A DNA stretch of 64,000 nucleotides. It comes from Nocardia abscessus (lineage in GTDB: Bacteria > Actinomycetota > Actinomycetes > Mycobacteriales > Mycobacteriaceae). The DNA is taken from the NCBI RefSeq assembly GCF_015477775.1, contig NZ_JADLQO010000002.1:372001-436000 (forward strand), given 5' to 3'. Of the stretch, positions 61,581 through 64,000 are shown in pieces. The notes below the pieces were generated by a model, which had not been told where the DNA came from, did not search any database, and saw nothing but the letters and a program-made list of their open reading frames with translations. The position numbers and the translations under genes are program-made. How positions within the stretch are numbered: the stretch's first letter is position 1; the number at the start of each line of letters is the position of its first letter.

Positions 61581-63347
61581 ATGTTCGCACTCTGGAGCTG
61601 GAACGGTGACGGCGCCGGCCCCGCGCCGCGCGGCCAGGGTGACCGCGAGACCCTCGCGCTGGCCGTCCCTGCCGCCATGTACGGGGCGCTCGAAGTCGCC
61701 GACGTCGACGCCACCCTGGTGGACCCGCGGACTTTCGCGGACTCGACGGTCGAGCACCCGGGCGAGTCGATCCTGGCCTGGCAACGGCTCGTGCGCGCCG
61801 TCCTCGCCGAACCCGCCGCGCAACCGTCCGACGCGGACGCCGACGATCTGCCCATCGCCGCCCATGCGGTGCCGGATGCGTCCGGCACGGCGATCGTCTC
61901 GGCGCGACGCGCGCTGGGCGTCCTGCACGACACCGAGGCCGTCACCGCCGGGCTGCACGGGACGCTGACGGCGCGGCTGCGGCCCTACCAGGCACGTGGG
62001 ATCGCCTGGCTGCGCGAAACCGTGGCCGCGCACGGCGGGGCGGTGCTCGCCGACGAGATGGGGCTCGGCAAGACCGTGCAGACCATCGGCTTCCTGCTCG
62101 ACCGCGCCGAGTCCGGAGCACAGCTGGTGGTGTGCCCGACCTCGCTGGTCGGCAACTGGGCCCACGAGATCGGCAGGTTCGCTCCGGGGCTGCGGGTGGT
62201 CGTCTGGCGAGGCGGCGACCTGGACGCCGACGCCGCGACGGTCGTCGTCACGGGCTACCCGACGCTGCGGCTGCACGGACAGCGGGTGGCGCAGCGGCGC
62301 TGGGCGACGGCCGTCTTCGACGAGGCGCAGGCGCTGAAGAACCCCCGCACCCAGGTCGCGAAGGCCGCGCGCGCGATCGATGCGGCCGCGACCGTCGCCC
62401 TGACCGGAACGCCGGTGGAGAACCATCTCGACGAGCTGTGGGCCCTGCTGCACCTGGTGGCGCCCCGGCTGTTCGGGCACCGGACGCAGTTCCGGCGGCG
62501 CTTCGTGCGGCCGATCCACGAGGGTTCGGCGGCCGCCGCGGCGCGGTTGCGCGACGCCATCGAACCGGTCGTGCTGGCACGCACGAAGAGACAGGTCGCC
62601 GCGACACTGCCCGCGAAGATCCACAGCGACCTGCTCTGCGACCTCACCGCCGAGCAGGAGCGGCTCTACGACCAGTTGCTCGACCGTGCCATCGACGACG
62701 GATTCGGCGCGGGCATCGAGCGCCACGGCCGCGTGCTGGCCGCGCTGACCGCACTACGGCAGGTGTGCAACCACCCGGGGCTGATCACCGGCGAGCTCGA
62801 CGAGTTGGCCGGCCGCTCCGGAAAACTGGACCTGTGCACCGACATCGTCGCCACCAACCTGGAAACGGCCAGTCCCACCCTGGTTTTCACCCAGTACCGC
62901 CAGACCGGTGAGCTTCTGGTCCGGCATTTCGCCGAACAGTTCGGGGTGTCCGCGCCGTTCTTCCACGGCGGGCTCACCCAGACCGAGCGCGCCGCGATCG
63001 TCACCCGGTTCCAATCCGAGGACGGACCGCCGGTGCTGGTGCTCAGCCTGCGCGCGGCGGGCACCGGGCTCACACTGACCCGCGCCGCCGATGTCGTCCA
63101 CTTCGATCGCTGGTGGAACCCCGCGGTGGAGGCGCAGGCCTCCGATCGGGTGCACCGGATCGGCCAGACCCGCACGGTCACCGTCACCACGCTCACCTCG
63201 ACCACCACCGTGGAGGAGCACATCGCGGCCATGCACCACCGCAAGGCGGCGCTGCGCGACCTCGGTGACGCGGCGGGCATCGCGGCGCTGGCCGCGCTGG
63301 ACGACGACCAGTTGATCGAGGTCCTGCGCCGCAAGAGGGAGAGCTGA
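61581..63347 (+). CDS. SNF2/HepA-type helicase
   Basis: A 588-residue (from this ATG) SWI2/SNF2 ATPase. The helicase core starts at 130: RLRPYQARGIAWL, Walker A DEMGLGKT (158-165), DEAQ (247-250), TGTPVEN, and in the second lobe TLVFTQYRQ and QASDRVHRIGQT (motif VI). SNF2 proteins translocate on DNA. The N-terminal region before the core is about 130 residues, far shorter than in Rv2101 (HelZ, about 1000 residues). In frame upstream of the ATG, LPSTHATYLPDR looks like coding sequence, back to a CTG at 61542 with AGGGG before it and a TAG just above; the true start may be that CTG. Confidence 0.9.
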   Translation: MFALWSWNGDGAGPAPRGQGDRETLALAVPAAMYGALEVADVDATLVDPRTFADSTVEHPGESILAWQRLVRAVLAEPAAQPSDADADDLPIAAHAVPDASGTAIVSARRALGVLHDTEAVTAGLHGTLTARLRPYQARGIAWLRETVAAHGGAVLADEMGLGKTVQTIGFLLDRAESGAQLVVCPTSLVGNWAHEIGRFAPGLRVVVWRGGDLDADAATVVVTGYPTLRLHGQRVAQRRWATAVFDEAQALKNPRTQVAKAARAIDAAATVALTGTPVENHLDELWALLHLVAPRLFGHRTQFRRRFVRPIHEGSAAAAARLRDAIEPVVLARTKRQVAATLPAKIHSDLLCDLTAEQERLYDQLLDRAIDDGFGAGIERHGRVLAALTALRQVCNHPGLITGELDELAGRSGKLDLCTDIVATNLETASPTLVFTQYRQTGELLVRHFAEQFGVSAPFFHGGLTQTERAAIVTRFQSEDGPPVLVLSLRAAGTGLTLTRAADVVHFDRWWNPAVEAQASDRVHRIGQTRTVTVTTLTSTTTVEEHIAAMHHRKAALRDLGDAAGIAALAALDDDQLIEVLRRKRES

Positions 63348-63901
63348 TGGCGGACAACGAATTCGGCTACACCGCGTGGGGCATGGACTGGGTGCGCCTG
63401 GCCGAGCCGCTGCGCCAGACCCGGCCGGACCCGATGCTGCCCCGCGCGCGCAGCATCGCCCGCAACAACGGCGTGCAGGCCGTCGTCGAGGGACAGGTGG
63501 TGCGCGCCACCATCCACCGCGGCGGCCAGGCCTCGCTGACGCACGTGGAGGTGGCGCCACTGTCTCGCAAGACGATCACCGCGATCGCCGGGATCGTGCC
63601 GGACCCGACCGTGCTGACCGACGACGCCCATCGCGCGCTCGGCGCGGCAGGCGTCTCGCTCGCGCCGCGGCTCGCGGGCACCGACTGCTCGTGCACGGCA
63701 CGCTCGCCGCGGTGCGTCCACGTTCTCGCCGTCTACTACGAGATGGCGCGGCAGGTCGACGAGAACCCGCGGCTCGCCTTGGCGATCCAGGGCTATTTCG
63801 CCGCCGCGCCGGAGGATTGCGACGAGTCGGCGCCCGCGGCGCGGTGGACGCCGATCAGCGCGCTCGACCCGCGGCGATTCTTCACGACGACGCCCAGCTG
63901 A
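63347..63901 (+). CDS. SWIM zinc finger protein
   Basis: A 184-residue protein. The SWIM motif is Cys114-x-Cys116-x6-Cys123-x-His125 (CSCTARSPRCVH). Residues 30-110 resemble the region that precedes SWIM in helicase-associated proteins (RARSIARNNGVQAVVEGQ, VRATIHRGG). SWIM domains bind nucleic acid or protein; gene pairs of SNF2 and SWIM proteins are widespread in bacteria. The ATG shares one base with the helicase stop (TGATG), so the two are translated together, likely as one complex. Confidence 0.9.
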   Translation: MADNEFGYTAWGMDWVRLAEPLRQTRPDPMLPRARSIARNNGVQAVVEGQVVRATIHRGGQASLTHVEVAPLSRKTITAIAGIVPDPTVLTDDAHRALGAAGVSLAPRLAGTDCSCTARSPRCVHVLAVYYEMARQVDENPRLALAIQGYFAAAPEDCDESAPAARWTPISALDPRRFFTTTPS

Positions 63902-64000
63902 ACGACCGGACGACATCCACGCGTCCTCCGACGGGTCCGGGCCCACTCGCCCCGCCCACCGCCGCTGCTAGGCGGGCCCACTCGTCCCGCCCACGACCGC

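Overview
The window looks like a chromosome segment of a high-GC member of the Mycobacteriales, most likely Nocardia or a close relative. The evidence is the very high GC content, mycobacterial-type lineage genes (arabinofuranosyltransferase AftC, Cei, DUF3093, DUF4193, DUF3159, DUF3710) and a gene order from about 21 kb to 55 kb that follows Mycobacterium tuberculosis Rv2669 to Rv2703 (GNAT, zapE, ribD-like, lipoprotein, aftC, msrB, hemQ, cgoX, hemE, echA15-like, DUF3000, rnd, dxs, RNA methyltransferase, permease, ceoB, ceoC, DUF3159, OB-fold, hydrolase, DUF3710, dut, DUF3093, DUF4193, cei, suhB, ppgK, sigA). The genus is an inference; no rRNA is present.

Left part (1-21 kb) is accessory and shows decay. 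It holds an FhuF-like iron-sulfur protein, a PGPGW membrane protein, two tandem paralogues in which a SulP anion transporter is fused to a beta-carbonic anhydrase (with a shared 18-bp upstream element and a perfect CRP/GlxR-type site), a tRNA cluster (Val-CAC on the minus strand; Gly-GCC, Cys-GCA, Val-GAC on the plus strand), an HxlR regulator abutting a beheaded NmrA-type gene, a pair of tail-to-tail overlapping genes with nuclease-like folds (one with a helix-turn-helix and a degenerate TnsA-like domain, one with a CoiA-like domain and a C-terminal membrane anchor), a LysR regulator, a P450 plus flavin monooxygenase pair, an MFS transporter with a repeat-expanded central loop, a polyketide-synthase KS remnant, a secreted esterase and the two ends of a deleted CvnA-type sensor kinase.

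Middle part (21-45 kb) is the conserved backbone: the end of coproporphyrin-dependent heme synthesis (hemE, cgoX, hemQ), isoprenoid entry (dxs), arabinan synthesis (aftC), methionine sulfoxide repair (msrB), a glutaminase fused to STAS and cyclic-nucleotide-binding domains, an RNA methyltransferase with an RG-rich insertion, and the TrkA-type potassium proteins CeoB/CeoC beside an APC permease.

Right part (45-64 kb) carries a SigD-like ECF sigma factor, the dut-suhB-ppgK-sigA block, a CPA2 antiporter with its regulatory subunit, a NarL-type two-component system, and at the end a TetR regulator divergent from a SNF2 helicase/SWIM zinc-finger operon whose promoter is overlapped by two repeat operators.

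A pattern that runs through the window is that many genes have a TAnnnT -10 hexamer exactly 6-8 bases before the start codon and no Shine-Dalgarno sequence, meaning leaderless transcription. This was used to choose several starts.
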